From contig CM049311.1 in assembly GCA_026874595.1 (NCBI GenBank), positions 16,211,676-16,275,675 on the forward strand: a DNA stretch of 64,000 nucleotides, given 5' to 3'. The stretch comes from Sipunculus nudus (taxonomy: Eukaryota; Annelida; Sipuncula; Golfingiida; Sipunculidae). The translations under genes and the position numbers were made by a program. This document shows, piece after piece, positions 42,901-57,900 of this stretch; positions within the stretch are counted from its first letter, which is position 1; each line of letters starts with the position of its first letter. The notes under the pieces are model-generated. The model made no database searches and had not been told where the DNA came from. It worked only from the letters and a program-made list of their open reading frames with translations.

Positions 42901-45900
42901 CTTTGATCAATGCCAATTGCAGGTTCCTCCACTAAGAGAAAAAAAATAGAATCAGATACAATCTCAGATAGTTTCGAAATCTATCTAACCTTTGACGCTA
43001 CCTGGAACAAAACGTCCCTTCTGTGTCATGCGAATGTTATATTAGATACAAATGATATAGGTAAACACGAAAGAGCAAAGGTCGAGTGTTTACGTGTTTT
43101 CAATATTTGATGCTTGTTTCTTTTCGGAGTTCTTTGTATGAATTTTGGACGTGAAATGTAGTTGATTCCGTTTAGCATCAACCATGTGAAATTAGCGAAT
43201 GAAGGAATTCGGTTCTATGACTACATATCGATACATAGATTTAGAACGGGTGACTTTGTATGCTGTTTACTTTTCGATCTTACAATGTTTTTTCTTACAG
43301 TGCTGATAGATCCTGTATAATTGGAACAAAAATTTTTTTTCTCTCCACATCGTTTTACTTGTATCTTATCGAATTCCCCTTCTGATTTTACAACACGCAT
43401 CACCTTTAAGCTCCTCTATGAAAGGTTTTCTTCTTTTCTTCAATCATATTTCATTTAGCTGAATTGTATATTATTTTAACATGCGCCCAAAACAGTACCC
43501 TACTTCTGCGTTTGGGTTAAGCTTGGCAAGCTACTATTGAGAAAGATGGACATGATCGTCCAGCGGAATCTCTTGGGTGCAGAAAGTAAAATAATGATGC
43601 ATTTTATGCGCTCAGGTTTTCCTGATCATTAAAATCCCTTACAGTAAAAAAATGGAAATTTTAATCAAATGTAGTGGAAGAATTGCTAGGATATACTGGT
43701 CCTGCTTTGGTTTCCCCTGAGACTATGCCAGTAAATTAATAATGGCTGACAACGATCTCGAGCACGAAAAGGGGTACCGAGGCACGTCAGGACCGAATAT
43801 TCTATTATGGGGAAAAAGAAGTCAAAGGCAATTTAAAACATAAGGTCTATAATTAATTAGTTCATTATTGTGTTTGGCCAAAGATTATTTTACGGATATT
43901 TTGCTTTAGTGATCCCGAGGACAACACTAGCCACAAACGTGGCTCCAACACACAACTCCAGTAACATCCGGCAAGCAAGATAGTGTCGTATTAAGGTTCA
44001 ATTGATTAATCTCTGATTACGACCCATGTTCTAGACAACTTGGTCTTCACCTTATTGAACACTTTTCAGCATGATTTTTTGTAATTAGTTTCAAACGGAA
44101 AGTAAAATCGGGTCCGTTCCCATACCGGAGTTTTAGCGGTCTGTCCTTTTTCATGCGAAGGTTGTGTTTGATGGTTAATCAGAAATCGATCGCATCGGTC
44201 TTTATAATAATTGCCAGCTGCCCTGTCCGGAGCTATATAACTGCTTTCTTTATTTAAAATGTGAATGGAATCTGTTTTGTTTTTGCAGGCTAGGAATAAA
44301 GAAATATTTCTGATATAAATGAGATTATCGATACTCACAATGCGTAGTGCTTCTACTTGAAACTGGGATGGTCTCTTGTTTCCTTTAGAAAGCAATGGGA
44401 ATGAATGTAAAGTTTTTTACGAGTGGTTATGGAGACATTCAGTTCGAAAAATTATTGCAAATTATATGCAAGGCAAAGGAAAGATGACTGTCTCAGTTCT
44501 AAATTCAAAAATATACATTCTACAATAGCCTTGCCCTGAAATCTATGCCCTTTGTCCCGGTTGAAGTTAGGAAAAAAAGTTAAGTTAGAAGGGTCATATC
44601 TATCAAATTAAAGACTCAGTTTTTGCATGAAAGGGGATTACAAATTTATTATATTTCAGTGGCTCCGACCACAACACCAGCTACCACCGAGGCTCCAACC
44701 ACAACTCCAGCGACAACTGGTAAGCATAGTACAAGGCGAATTGGACCGATTGGAAGTGACAACACTTTTCTATTTTGAAAAAAAAAACTATTGTCTAAAA
44801 TTGTTTCAAACAAAAAAACATTCCGTTTTCTTAACACCTCTTTATTTAAAAAGGTGTTCCCTGTTTAATGCAGGTATTATGTTTGTAAAGAAATCAAGTT
44901 ACCGCATAAAGGTGGAACACGAATGGAATATTTTCTGTCTACCAATTTTTGTCTCCATGTACCTTATTTAGACTTGAATTAGGAATTCTTGACACTTGCA
45001 TTTAGCAGACAAATGGAGCATTACATTCTACTGATCCAACTGCTTATTAGCCATTAAGTTTGAACTGTAAGGCTTCTATGCATCTATTGTCTTGTTAAAC
45101 GGATTTAATGTTGTTTTCGGGGAACAAGTAGGAAAAACGAATTAGAGATACCATAACTTTAAGGGATTTACTTCAAATGTTTTCAATCAAACATTTTTGT
45201 ATGTATATTATTCTTCAGTGGCCCCAACGACTACTCCGGCCACCACCGTTGCTCCAACCACACCTGCAGCAACAACAGGTAAGCAGGATTCATGACTCAT
45301 TTAGGTATTAACTAATTACACTTTGATCAATGCCAATTGCAGGTTCCTCCACTAAGAGAAAAAAAATAGAATCAGATACAATCTCAGATAGTTTCGAAAT
45401 CTATCTAACCTTTGACGCTACCTGGAACAAAACGTCCCTTCTGTGTCATGCGAATGTTATATTAGATACAAATGATATAGGTAAACACGAAAGAGCAAAG
45501 GTCGAGTGTTTACGTGTTTTCAATATTTGATGCTTGTTTCTTTTCGGAGTTCTTTGTATGAATTTTGGACGTGAAATGTAGTTGATTCCGTTTAGCATCA
45601 ACCATGTGAAATTAGCGAATGAAGGAATTCGGTTCTATGACTACATATCGATACATAGATTTAGAACGGGTGACTTTGTATGCTGTTTACTTTTCGATCT
45701 TACAATGTTTTTCTTACAGTGCTGATAGATCCTGTATAATTGGAACAAAAATTTTTTTTCTCTCCACATCGTTTTACTTGTATCAAATCTGAATTCCCCT
45801 TCTGAATTTACAACACGCATCACCGTTAAGCTCCTCTATGAAAGGTTTTCTTCTTTTCTTCGATCATATTTCATTTAGCTGAATTGTATATTATTTTAAC

Positions 45901-48900
45901 ATGCGCCCAAAACAGTACCCTACTTCTGTGTTTGGGTTAAGCTTGGCTAGCTAGTATTGAGAAAGATTGACATGATCGACCAGCGGAATCTCTTGGATGC
46001 AGAAAGTGAAATAATGATGCATTTTATGCGCTCAGGTTTTCCTGATCATTAAAATCCCTTACAGTAAAAAAATGGAAATTTTAATCAAATGTAGTGGAAG
46101 AATTGCTTGGATATACTGGTCCTGCCTTGGTTTCCCCTGACACTATGCCAGTAAATTAATAATGGCTGACAACGATTGCGAGCAAGAAAAGGGGTATCGA
46201 GGCTCGTCAAGACCGAATATTCTATTCTGGGGAAAAAGAAGTCAAAGGCAATTTAAAACATAAGGTCTATAATTAATTAGTTCATTATTGTATTTGGCCA
46301 AAGATAATTTTACGGATATTTTGCTTTAGTGATCCCGAGGACAACAGTAGCCACAAACGTGGCTCCAACAAACAACTCCAGTAACATCCGGCAAGCAAGA
46401 TAGTGTCGTATTAAGGTTTAATTTATTAATCTCTGATTACAACCCATGTTCTAGACAACTTGGTGTTCACCTTATTGAACACTTTTCGGCATGTTTTTTG
46501 TAATTAGTTTCAAACGGAAAGTAAAATCAGGTCCGTTCCCATACCGGAGTTTTAGCGGTCTGTCCTTTTTCATGAGAAGTTTGTGTTTGTAGAGTATTAT
46601 GATGGTTAATCAGAAATCGATCGCATGGGTCTTTAGAATAATTGCCAGCTGCCCTGTCCGGAACTATATAACTGCTTTCTTTATTTAAAATGTGAATGGA
46701 AGCTGTTTTGTTTTTGCAGGCTAGGAATAAAGAAATATTTCTTATATGAATGAGATTATCGATACTCACAATGCGGAGTGCTTCTACTTGAAACTGGGAT
46801 GGTCTCTTGTATCCTTTAGAAAGCAATGGGAATGAATGTAAAGTTTTTTACGAGTGGTTATGGAGACATTCAGTTCGAAAAATTATTGCAAATTATATGC
46901 AAGGCAAAGGAAAGATGACTGTCTCAGTTCTAAATTCAAAAATATACATTCTACAATAGCCTTGCCCTGAAATCTATGCCCTTTGTCCCGGTTGAAGTTA
47001 GGAAAAAAAGTGAAGTTAGAAGGGTCATATCTATCAAATTAAAGACCCAGTTTTTGCATGAAAGGGGATTACAAATTTATTATATTTAAGTGGCTCCGAC
47101 CACAACACCAGCTACCACCGAGGCTCCAACCACAACTCCAGCGACAACTGGTAAGCATAGTACAAGGCGAATTGGACCGATGGGAAGTGACAACACTTTT
47201 CTATTTTGAAAAAAAAAACTATTGTCTAAAATTGTTTCAAACAAAAAAACATTCCGTTTTCTTAACACCTCTTTATTTAAAAAGGTGTTCCCTGTTTAAT
47301 GCAGGTATTATGTTGGTAAAGAAATCAAGTTACCGCATAAAGGTGGAACACGAATGGAATATTTTCTGTCTACCAATTTTTGCCTCCATGTACCTTATTT
47401 AGACTTGAAATAATAATTGTTGATACTTGCATTTAGCAGACAAATGAAACATTACATTCTACTTATCAAACTGCTAATTAGCCATTAAGTGTGAACTGTA
47501 AGGCTTCTATGCTCTCTATTTTCTTGTTTAACGGATTTAAAAAAAATTGAAATTTGAATAAAATGTAGTGGAAGTATTGCTCGGATATACTAGTCCTGAC
47601 GTTGTTTCCCCTACGACTTTGCTGGTACATTAATAATGGCTGACAAAGCTCACGAGCCCGAAAAGGGTAACCGAGGCTCGTCAGCACCGAATATTCTATT
47701 CTGCGGAAAGGGAAGTCAAAGGCAATTTGAAATATGAGGTCTATCAGGAAATCGACCGCAGGGGTCTTTTGAATAATTGCCTGCTGCCCTGTGCGGAGTT
47801 ATCTATATGCTTTCTTAATTTGAAATAGGGATTGAAACTGTTTTGTTTTTGCAGGCTAGGAATAACGGAATAATTGTTACATGAATGAGATTATAGATAC
47901 TCTCAATTGCGGAGTGCTTCTACTTGAAACTGGGATGGTCTCTTGTATTCTTTTGAAAGAACAGGAATGAATGTTTATTTTTTTACGAGTGATTATGGGG
48001 ACATTAAGTTAAAAAAATTACTGAATATTATACGCAAGGCAAGGGATAGATGACTGTCTCAGGTCTAAATTCAAATATGATGCTGTGGATTGTGTCCCTG
48101 AACTGATCATCTAAAAATAAAAGAAAGTTAAAATAAATATACATTCTACAACCGCCTTGCCCCAAAATCCATGCCGTTTGTCACGGTTGAAGTTAGGAAA
48201 AAATGTGAAGTTAGAAGGGTCATATCTATCAAATTAAAGACTCAGTTTTTGCATGAAAGGGGATTACAAATTTATTATATTTCAGTGGCTCCGACCACAA
48301 CACCAGCTACCACCGTGGCTCCAACCACAACTCCAGCGACAACTGGTAAGCATAGTACAAGGCGAATTAGACCGATTGAAAGTGACAACACTTTTCTATT
48401 TTGAAAAATAAACTATTTCTAAAACTGTTTCAAACAAAAAAACATTCCGTATTCGTTACTCTACTGGATTTAAAAAGGTATTCCCTTTTTCATGCAGGTA
48501 TTATATTTGTAAAGAAATCATGTTACCGCATAAGGGTAGATCATGAATAGAATATTTTCTGTCTACCAATTTTTGCCTCCATGTACCTTATTTAGACTTG
48601 AAATAAGAATTGTTGATACTTGCATTTAGCAGACAAATGAAACATTACATTCTACTTATCAAACTGCTTATTAGCCATTATGTGTGAACTGTAAGGCTTC
48701 TATGCTCTCTATTTTCTTGTTAAACGGATTTAAAAAAAATTGAAATTTGAATAAAATGTAGTGGAAGTATTGCTCGGATATACTAGTCCTGACGTTGTTT
48801 CCCCTACGACTTTGATAGTACATTAATAATGGCTGACAAAGCTCACGAGCCCGAAAAGGGTAACCGAGGCTCGTCAGCACCGAATATTCTATTCTGCGGA

Positions 48901-51900
48901 AAGGGAAGTCAAAGGCAATTTGAAATATGAGGTCTATCAGGAAATCGACCGCAGGGGTCTTTTGAATAATTGCCTGCTGCCCTCTCCGGAGTTATCTATA
49001 TGCTTTCTTTTTTTGAAATAGGGATTGAAACTGTTTTGTTTTTGCAGGCTAGGAATAACGAAATAATTGTTATATGAATGAGATTATAGATACTCTCAAT
49101 TGCGGAGTGCTTCTACTTGAAACTGAGATGGTCTCTTGTATTCTTTTGAAAGCACTTGGAATGAATGTTTATTTTTTTACGAGTGATTATGGGGACATTA
49201 AGTTCAAAAAATTACTGAATATTATACGCAAGGCAAGGGATAGATGACCGGCTCAGGTCTAAATTCAAATATGATGCTGTGGATTGCATTCCTGTACTGA
49301 TCATCTAAAAATAAAAGAAAGTTAACAAAATATACATTCTACAACCGCCTTGCCCCGAAATCGATGCCCTTTGTCACGCTTGAAGTTAGGAAAAAATGTG
49401 AAGTTAGAAGGGTCATATCTATCAAATAAGAGACTCACTTTTTGCATGAAAGGGGATTACAAATTTATTATATTTCAGTGGCTCCGACCACAACACCAGC
49501 TACCACCGTGGCCCCAACCACAACTCCAGCGACAACTGGTAAGCATAGTACAAGGCGAATTAGACCGATTGGAAGTGACAACACTTTTCTATTTTGAAAA
49601 AAAGCTATTGTCGAAAACTGTTTCAAACAAAAAACATTCCGTATTCGTTACCCCACTGGATTTAAAAAGGTATCCCCTTTTTCATGCAGGTATTATATTT
49701 GTAAAGAAGTCACGTTACCGCATAAGGGTAGATCATGAATAGAATATTTTCTGTCTATCAATTTTTGCCTCCATGTACTTTATTTACACTTGAAATAAGA
49801 ATTGTTGATACTTGCATTTAGCAGACAAATGAAACATTACATTCTACTGATCCAACTGCTTATTAGCCATTAAAGGTGAACTGTAAGGCTTCTATGCATC
49901 TATTGTCTTGTTAAACAGATTTAATGTTGTTTTCAGGGAACAAGTAGGAAAAACGAATTAGAGATACCATAACTTTAAGGGATTTACTTCAAATGTTTTC
50001 AATCAAACATTTTTGTATGTATATTATTCTTCAGTGGCTCCAACGACTATTCCGGCCACCACCGTTGCTCCAACCACACCTGCAGCAACAACAGGTAAGC
50101 AGGATTCATGACTCATTTAGGTATTAACTAATTACACTTTGATCAATGCCAATTGCAGGTTCCTCCACTAAGAGAAAAAAAAATAGAATCAGATAGAATC
50201 TCAGATAGTTTCGAAATCAATCTAACCTTTGACGCTACCTGGAACAAAACGTCCCTTCTGTGTCATGCGAATGTTATATTAGATACAAATGATATAGGTA
50301 AACACGAAAGAGCAAAAGTCGAGTGTTTACGTATTTTCAATATTTGATGCCTGTTTCTTTTCGGCGTTCTTTGTATGAATTTTGGACGTGAAATGTAGTT
50401 GATTCCGTTTAGCATCAACCATGTGAAATTAGCGAATGAAGGAATTCGGTTCTATGACTACATATCGATACATAGATTTAGAACGGGTGACTTTGTATGC
50501 TGTTTACTTTTCGATCTTACAATGTTTTTTCTTACAGTGCTGATAGATCCTGTATAATTGGAACAAAAATTTTTTTTCTCTCCACATCGTTTTACTTGTA
50601 TCTTATCGAATTCCCCTTCTGATTTTACAACACGCATCACCTTTAAGCTCCTCTATGAAAGGTTTTCTTCTTTTCTTCAATCATATTTCATTTAGCTGAA
50701 TTGTATATTATTTTAACATGCGCCCAAAACAGTACCCTACTTCTGCGTTTGGGTTAAGCTTGGCAAGCTAGTATTGAGAAAGATGGACATGATCGTCCAG
50801 CGGAATCTCTTGGGTGCAGAAAGTGAAATAATGATGCATTTTATGCGCTCAGGTTTTCCTGATCATTAAAATCCCTTACAGTAAAAAAATGGAAATTTTA
50901 ATCAAATGTAGTGGAAGAATTGCTAGGATATACTGGTCCTGCTTTGGTTTCCCCTGAGACTATGCCAGTAAATTAATAATGGCTGACAACGATCTCGAGC
51001 ACGAAAAGGGGTACCGAGGCACGTCAGGACCGAATATTCTATTATGGGGAAAAAGAAGTCAAAGGCAATTTAAAACATAAGGTCTATAATTAATTAGTTC
51101 ATTATTGTGTTTGGCCAAAGATTATTTTACGGATATTTTGCTTTAGTGATCCCGAGGACAACACTAGCCACAAACGTGGCTCCAACACACAACTCCAGTA
51201 ACATCCGGCAAGCAAGATAGTGTCGTATTAAGGTTCAATTGATTAATCTCTGATTACGACCCATGTTCTAGACAACTTGGTCTTCACCTTATTGAACACT
51301 TTTCAGCATGATTTTTTGTAATTAGTTTCAAACGGAAAGTAAAATCGGGTCCGTTCCCATACCGGAGTTTTAGCGGTCTGTCCTTTTTCATGCGAAGGTT
51401 GTGTTTGATGGTTAATCAGAAATCGATCGCATCGGTCTTTATAATAATTGCCAGCTGCCCTGTCCGGAGCTATATAACTGCTTTCTTTATTTAAAATGTG
51501 AATGGAATCTGTTTTGTTTTTGCAGGCTAGGAATAAAGAAATATTTCTGATATAAATGAGATTATCGATACTCACAATGCGTAGTGCTTCTACTTGAAAC
51601 TGGGATGGTCTCTTGTTTCCTTTAGAAAGCAATGGGAATGAATGTAAAGTTTTTTACGAGTGGTTATGGAGACATTCAGTTCGAAAAATTATTGCAAATT
51701 ATATGCAAGGCAAAGGAAAGATGACTGTCTCAGTTCTAAATTCAAAAATATACATTCTACAATAGCCTTGCCCTGAAATCTATGCCCTTTGTCCCGGTTG
51801 AAGTTAGGAAAAAAAGTTAAGTTAGAAGGGTCATATCTATCAAATTAAAGACTCAGTTTTTGCATGAAAGGGGATTACAAATTTATTATATTTCAGTGGC

Positions 51901-54900
51901 TCCGACCACAACACCAGCTACCACCGAGGCTCCAACCACAACTCCAGCGACAACTGGTAAGCATAGTACAAGGCGAATTGGACCGATTGGAAGTGACAAC
52001 ACTTTTCTATTTTGAAAAAAAAAACTATTGTCTAAAATTGTTTCAAACAAAAAAACATTCCGTTTTCTTAACACCTCTTTATTTAAAAAGGTGTTCCCTG
52101 TTTAATGCAGGTATTATGTTTGTAAAGAAATCAAGTTACCGCATAAAGGTGGAACACGAATGGAATATTTTCTGTCTACCAATTTTTGTCTCCATGTACC
52201 TTATTTAGACTTGAATTAGGAATTCTTGACACTTGCATTTAGCAGACAAATGGAGCATTACATTCTACTGATCCAACTGCTTATTAGCCATTAAGTTTGA
52301 ACTGTAAGGCTTCTATGCATCTATTGTCTTGTTAAACGGATTTAATGTTGTTTTCGGGGAACAAGTAGGAAAAACGAATTAGAGATACCATAACTTTAAG
52401 GGATTTACTTCAAATGTTTTCAATCAAACATTTTTGTATGTATATTATTCTTCAGTGGCCCCAACGACTACTCCGGCCACCACCGTTGCTCCAACCACAC
52501 CTGCAGCAACAACAGGTAAGCAGGATTCATGACTCATTTAGGTATTAACTAATTACACTTTGATCAATGCCAATTGCAGGTTCCTCCACTAAGAGAAAAA
52601 AAATAGAATCAGATACAATCTCAGATAGTTTCGAAATCTATCTAACCTTTGACGCTACCTGGAACAAAACGTCCCTTCTGTGTCATGCGAATGTTATATT
52701 AGATACAAATGATATAGGTAAACACGAAAGAGCAAAGGTCGAGTGTTTACGTGTTTTCAATATTTGATGCTTGTTTCTTTTCGGAGTTCTTTGTATGAAT
52801 TTTGGACGTGAAATGTAGTTGATTCCGTTTAGCATCAACCATGTGAAATTAGCGAATGAAGGAATTCGGTTCTATGACTACATATCGATACATAGATTTA
52901 GAACGGGTGACTTTGTATGCTGTTTACTTTTCGATCTTACAATGTTTTTTCTTACAGTGCTGATAGATCCTGTATAATTGGAACAAAAATTTTTTTTCTC
53001 TCCACATCGTTTTACTTGTATCTTATCGAATTCCCCTTCTGATTTTACAACACGCATCACCTTTAAGCTCCTCTATGAAAGGTTTTCTTCTTTTCTTCAA
53101 TCATATTTCATTTAGCTGAATTGTATATTATTTTAACATGCGCCCAAAACAGTACCCTACTTCTGCGTTTGGGTTAAGCTTGGCAAGCTACTATTGAGAA
53201 AGATGGACATGATCGTCCAGCGGAATCTCTTGGGTGCAGAAAGTAAAATAATGATGCATTTTATGCGCTCAGGTTTTCCTGATCATTAAAATCCCTTACA
53301 GTAAAAAAATGGAAATTTTAATCAAATGTAGTGGAAGAATTGCTAGGATATACTGGTCCTGCTTTGGTTTCCCCTGAGACTATGCCAGTAAATTAATAAT
53401 GGCTGACAACGATCTCGAGCACGAAAAGGGGTACCGAGGCACGTCAGGACCGAATATTCTATTATGGGGAAAAAGAAGTCAAAGGCAATTTAAAACATAA
53501 GGTCTATAATTAATTAGTTCATTATTGTGTTTGGCCAAAGATTATTTTACGGATATTTTGCTTTAGTGATCCCGAGGACAACACTAGCCACAAACGTGGC
53601 TCCAACACACAACTCCAGTAACATCCGGCAAGCAAGATAGTGTCGTATTAAGGTTCAATTGATTAATCTCTGATTACGACCCATGTTCTAGACAACTTGG
53701 TCTTCACCTTATTGAACACTTTTCAGCATGATTTTTTGTAATTAGTTTCAAACGGAAAGTAAAATCGGGTCCGTTCCCATACCGGAGTTTTAGCGGTCTG
53801 TCCTTTTTCATGCGAAGGTTGTGTTTGATGGTTAATCAGAAATCGATCGCATCGGTCTTTATAATAATTGCCAGCTGCCCTGTCCGGAGCTATATAACTG
53901 CTTTCTTTATTTAAAATGTGAATGGAATCTGTTTTGTTTTTGCAGGCTAGGAATAAAGAAATATTTCTGATATAAATGAGATTATCGATACTCACAATGC
54001 GTAGTGCTTCTACTTGAAACTGGGATGGTCTCTTGTTTCCTTTAGAAAGCAATGGGAATGAATGTAAAGTTTTTTACGAGTGGTTATGGAGACATTCAGT
54101 TCGAAAAATTATTGCAAATTATATGCAAGGCAAAGGAAAGATGACTGTCTCAGTTCTAAATTCAAAAATATACATTCTACAATAGCCTTGCCCTGAAATC
54201 TATGCCCTTTGTCCCGGTTGAAGTTAGGAAAAAAAGTTAAGTTAGAAGGGTCATATCTATCAAATTAAAGACTCAGTTTTTGCATGAAAGGGGATTACAA
54301 ATTTATTATATTTCAGTGGCTCCGACCACAACACCAGCTACCACCGAGGCTCCAACCACAACTCCAGCGACAACTGGTAAGCATAGTACAAGGCGAATTG
54401 GACCGATTGGAAGTGACAACACTTTTCTATTTTGAAAAAAAAAACTATTGTCTAAAATTGTTTCAAACAAAAAAACATTCCGTTTTCTTAACACCTCTTT
54501 ATTTAAAAAGGTGTTCCCTGTTTAATGCAGGTATTATGTTTGTAAAGAAATCAAGTTACCGCATAAAGGTGGAACACGAATGGAATATTTTCTGTCTACC
54601 AATTTTTGTCTCCATGTACCTTATTTAGACTTGAATAAGGAATTCTTGACACTTGCATTTAGCAGACAAATGGAGCATTACATTCTACTGATCCAACTGC
54701 TTATTAGCCATTAAGTTTGAACTGTAAGGCTTCTATGCATCTATTGTCTTGTTAAACGGATTTAATGTTGTTTTCGGGGAACAAGTAGGAAAAACGAATT
54801 AGAGATACCATAACTTTAAGGGATTTACTTCAAATGTTTTCAATCAAACATTTTTGTATGTATATTATTCTTCAGTGGCCCCAACGACTACTCCGGCCAC

Positions 54901-57900
54901 CACCGTTGCTCCAACCACACCTGCAGCAACAACAGGTAAGCAGGATTCATGACTCATTTAGGTATTAACTAATTACACTTTGATCAATGCCAATTGCAGG
55001 TTCCTCCACTAAGAGAAAAAAAATAGAATCAGATACAATCTCAGATAGTTTCGAAATCTATCTAACCTTTGACGCTACCTGGAACAAAACGTCCCTTCTG
55101 TGTCATGCGAATGTTATATTAGATACAAATGATATAGGTAAACACGAAAGAGCAAAGGTCGAGTGTTTACGTGTTTTCAATATTTGATGCTTGTTTCTTT
55201 TCGGAGTTCTTTGTATGAATTTTGGACGTGAAATGTAGTTGATTCCGTTTAGCATCAACCATGTGAAATTAGCGAATGAAGGAATTCGGTTCTATGACTA
55301 CATATCGATACATAGATTTAGAACGGGTGACTTTGTATGCTGTTTACTTTTCGATCTTACAATGTTTTTCTTACAGTGCTGATAGATCCTGTATAATTGG
55401 AACAAAAATTTTTTTTCTCTCCACATCGTTTTACTTGTATCAAATCTGAATTCCCCTTCTGAATTTACAACACGCATCACCGTTAAGCTCCTCTATGAAA
55501 GGTTTTCTTCTTTTCTTCGATCATATTTCATTTAGCTGAATTGTATATTATTTTAACATGCGCCCAAAACAGTACCCTACTTCTGTGTTTGGGTTAAGCT
55601 TGGCTAGCTAGTATTGAGAAAGATTGACATGATCGTCCAGCGGAATCTCTTGGATGCAGAAAGTGAAATAATGATGCATTTTATGCGCTCAGGTTTTCCT
55701 GATCATTAAAATCCCTTACAGTAAAAAAATGGAAATTTTAATCAAATGTAGTGGAAGAATTGCTTGGATATACTGGTCCTGCCTTGGTTTCCCCTGACAC
55801 TATGCCAGTAAATTAATAATGGCTGACAACGATTGCGAGCAAGAAAAGGGGTATCGAGGCTCGTCAAGACCGAATATTCTATTCTGGGGAAAAAGAAGTC
55901 AAAGGCAATTTAAAACATAAGGTCTATAATTAATTAGTTCATTATTGTATTTGGCCAAAGATAATTTTACGGATATTTTGCTTTAGTGATCCCGAGGACA
56001 ACAGTAGCCACAAACGTGGCTCCAACAAACAACTCCAGTAACATCCGGCAAGCAAGATAGTGTCGTATTAAGGTTTAATTTATTAATCTCTGATTACAAC
56101 CCATGTTCTAGACAACTTGGTGTTCACCTTATTGAACACTTTTCGGCATGTTTTTTGTAATTAGTTTCAAACGGAAAGTAAAATCAGGTCCGTTCCCATA
56201 CCGGAGTTTTAGCGGTCTGTCCTTTTTCATGAGAAGTTTGTGTTTGTAGAGTATTATGATGGTTAATCAGAAATCGATCGCATGGGTCTTTAGAATAATT
56301 GCCAGCTGCCCTGTCCGGAACTATATAACTGCTTTCTTTATTTAAAATGTGAATGGAAGCTGTTTTGTTTTTGCAGGCTAGGAATAAAGAAATATTTCTT
56401 ATATGAATGAGATTATCGATACTCACAATGCGGAGTGCTTCTACTTGAAACTGGGATGGTCTCTTGTATCCTTTAGAAAGCAATGGGAATGAATGTAAAG
56501 TTTTTTACGAGTGGTTATGGAGACATTCAGTTCGAAAAATTATTGCAAATTATATGCAAGGCAAAGGAAAGATGACTGTCTCAGTTCTAAATTCAAAAAT
56601 ATACATTCTACAATAGCCTTGCCCTGAAATCTATGCCCTTTGTCCCGGTTGAAGTTAGGAAAAAAAGTGAAGTTAGAAGGGTCATATCTATCAAATTAAA
56701 GACCCAGTTTTTGCATGAAAGGGGATTACAAATTTATTATATTTAAGTGGCTCCGACCACAACACCAGCTACCACCGAGGCTCCAACCACAACTCCAGCG
56801 ACAACTGGTAAGCATAGTACAAGGCGAATTGGACCGATGGGAAGTGACAACACTTTTCTATTTTGAAAAAAAAAACTATTGTCTAAAATTGTTTCAAACA
56901 AAAAAACATTCCGTTTTCTTAACACCTCTTTATTTAAAAAGGTGTTCCCTGTTTAATGCAGGTATTATGTTGGTAAAGAAATCAAGTTACCGCATAAAGG
57001 TGGAACACGAATGGAATATTTTCTGTCTACCAATTTTTGTCTCCATGTACCTTATTTAGACTTGAAATAATAATTGTTGATACTTGCATTTAGCAGACAA
57101 ATGAAACATTACATTCTACTTATCAAACTGCTAATTAGCCATTAAGTGTGAACTGTAAGGCTTCTATGCTCTCTATTTTCTTGTTTAACGGATTTAAAAA
57201 AAATTGAAATTTGAATAAAATGTAGTGGAAGTATTGCTCGGATATACTAGTCCTGACGTTGTTTCCCCTACGACTTTGCTGGTACATTAATAATGGCTGA
57301 CAAAGCTCACGAGCCCGAAAAGGGTAACCGAGGCTCGTCAGCACCGAATATTCTATTCTGCGGAAAGGGAAGTCAAAGGCAATTTGAAATATGAGGTCTA
57401 TCAGGAAATCGACCGCAGGGGTCTTTTGAATAATTGCCTGCTGCCCTGTGCGGAGTTATCTATATGCTTTCTTAATTTGAAATAGGGATTGAAACTGTTT
57501 TGTTTTTGCAGGCTAGGAATAACGGAATAATTGTTACATGAATGAGATTATAGATACTCTCAATTGCGGAGTGCTTCTACTTGAAACTGGGATGGTCTCT
57601 TGTATTCTTTTGAAAGAACAGGAATGAATGTTTATTTTTTTACGAGTGATTATGGGGACATTAAGTTAAAAAAATTACTGAATATTATACGCAAGGCAAG
57701 GGATAGATGACTGTCTCAGGTCTAAATTCAAATATGATGCTGTGGATTGTGTCCCTGAACTGATCATCTAAAAATAAAAGAAAGTTAAAATAAATATACA
57801 TTCTACAACCGCCTTGCCCCAAAATCCATGCCGTTTGTCACGGTTGAAGTTAGGAAAAAATGTGAAGTTAGAAGGGTCATATCTATCAAATTAAAGACTC

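Larger units (their letters stand above)
31377..43200. repeat. 18.1-kb higher-order repeat, second copy (interrupted on the right)
   Basis: It follows the first copy through A, B and D of the cassette at 42240. Past D (about 43.06–43.29 kb) the sequence changes to the variant that follows the D exons at 22402 and 40502, so the exchange point lies there. A 2,420-bp extra cassette begins in this interval. Confidence 0.88.
42240..51896. repeat. 9,657-bp higher-order repeat, first copy
   Basis: Module order is ABDC, ABDC, A, A, ABDC. Offsets of 9,657 bp hold for the A exons at 42240, 44660, 47091, 48286, 49479 and 51897. The length equals the 7,237-bp unit plus one 2,420-bp cassette. Confidence 0.93.
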
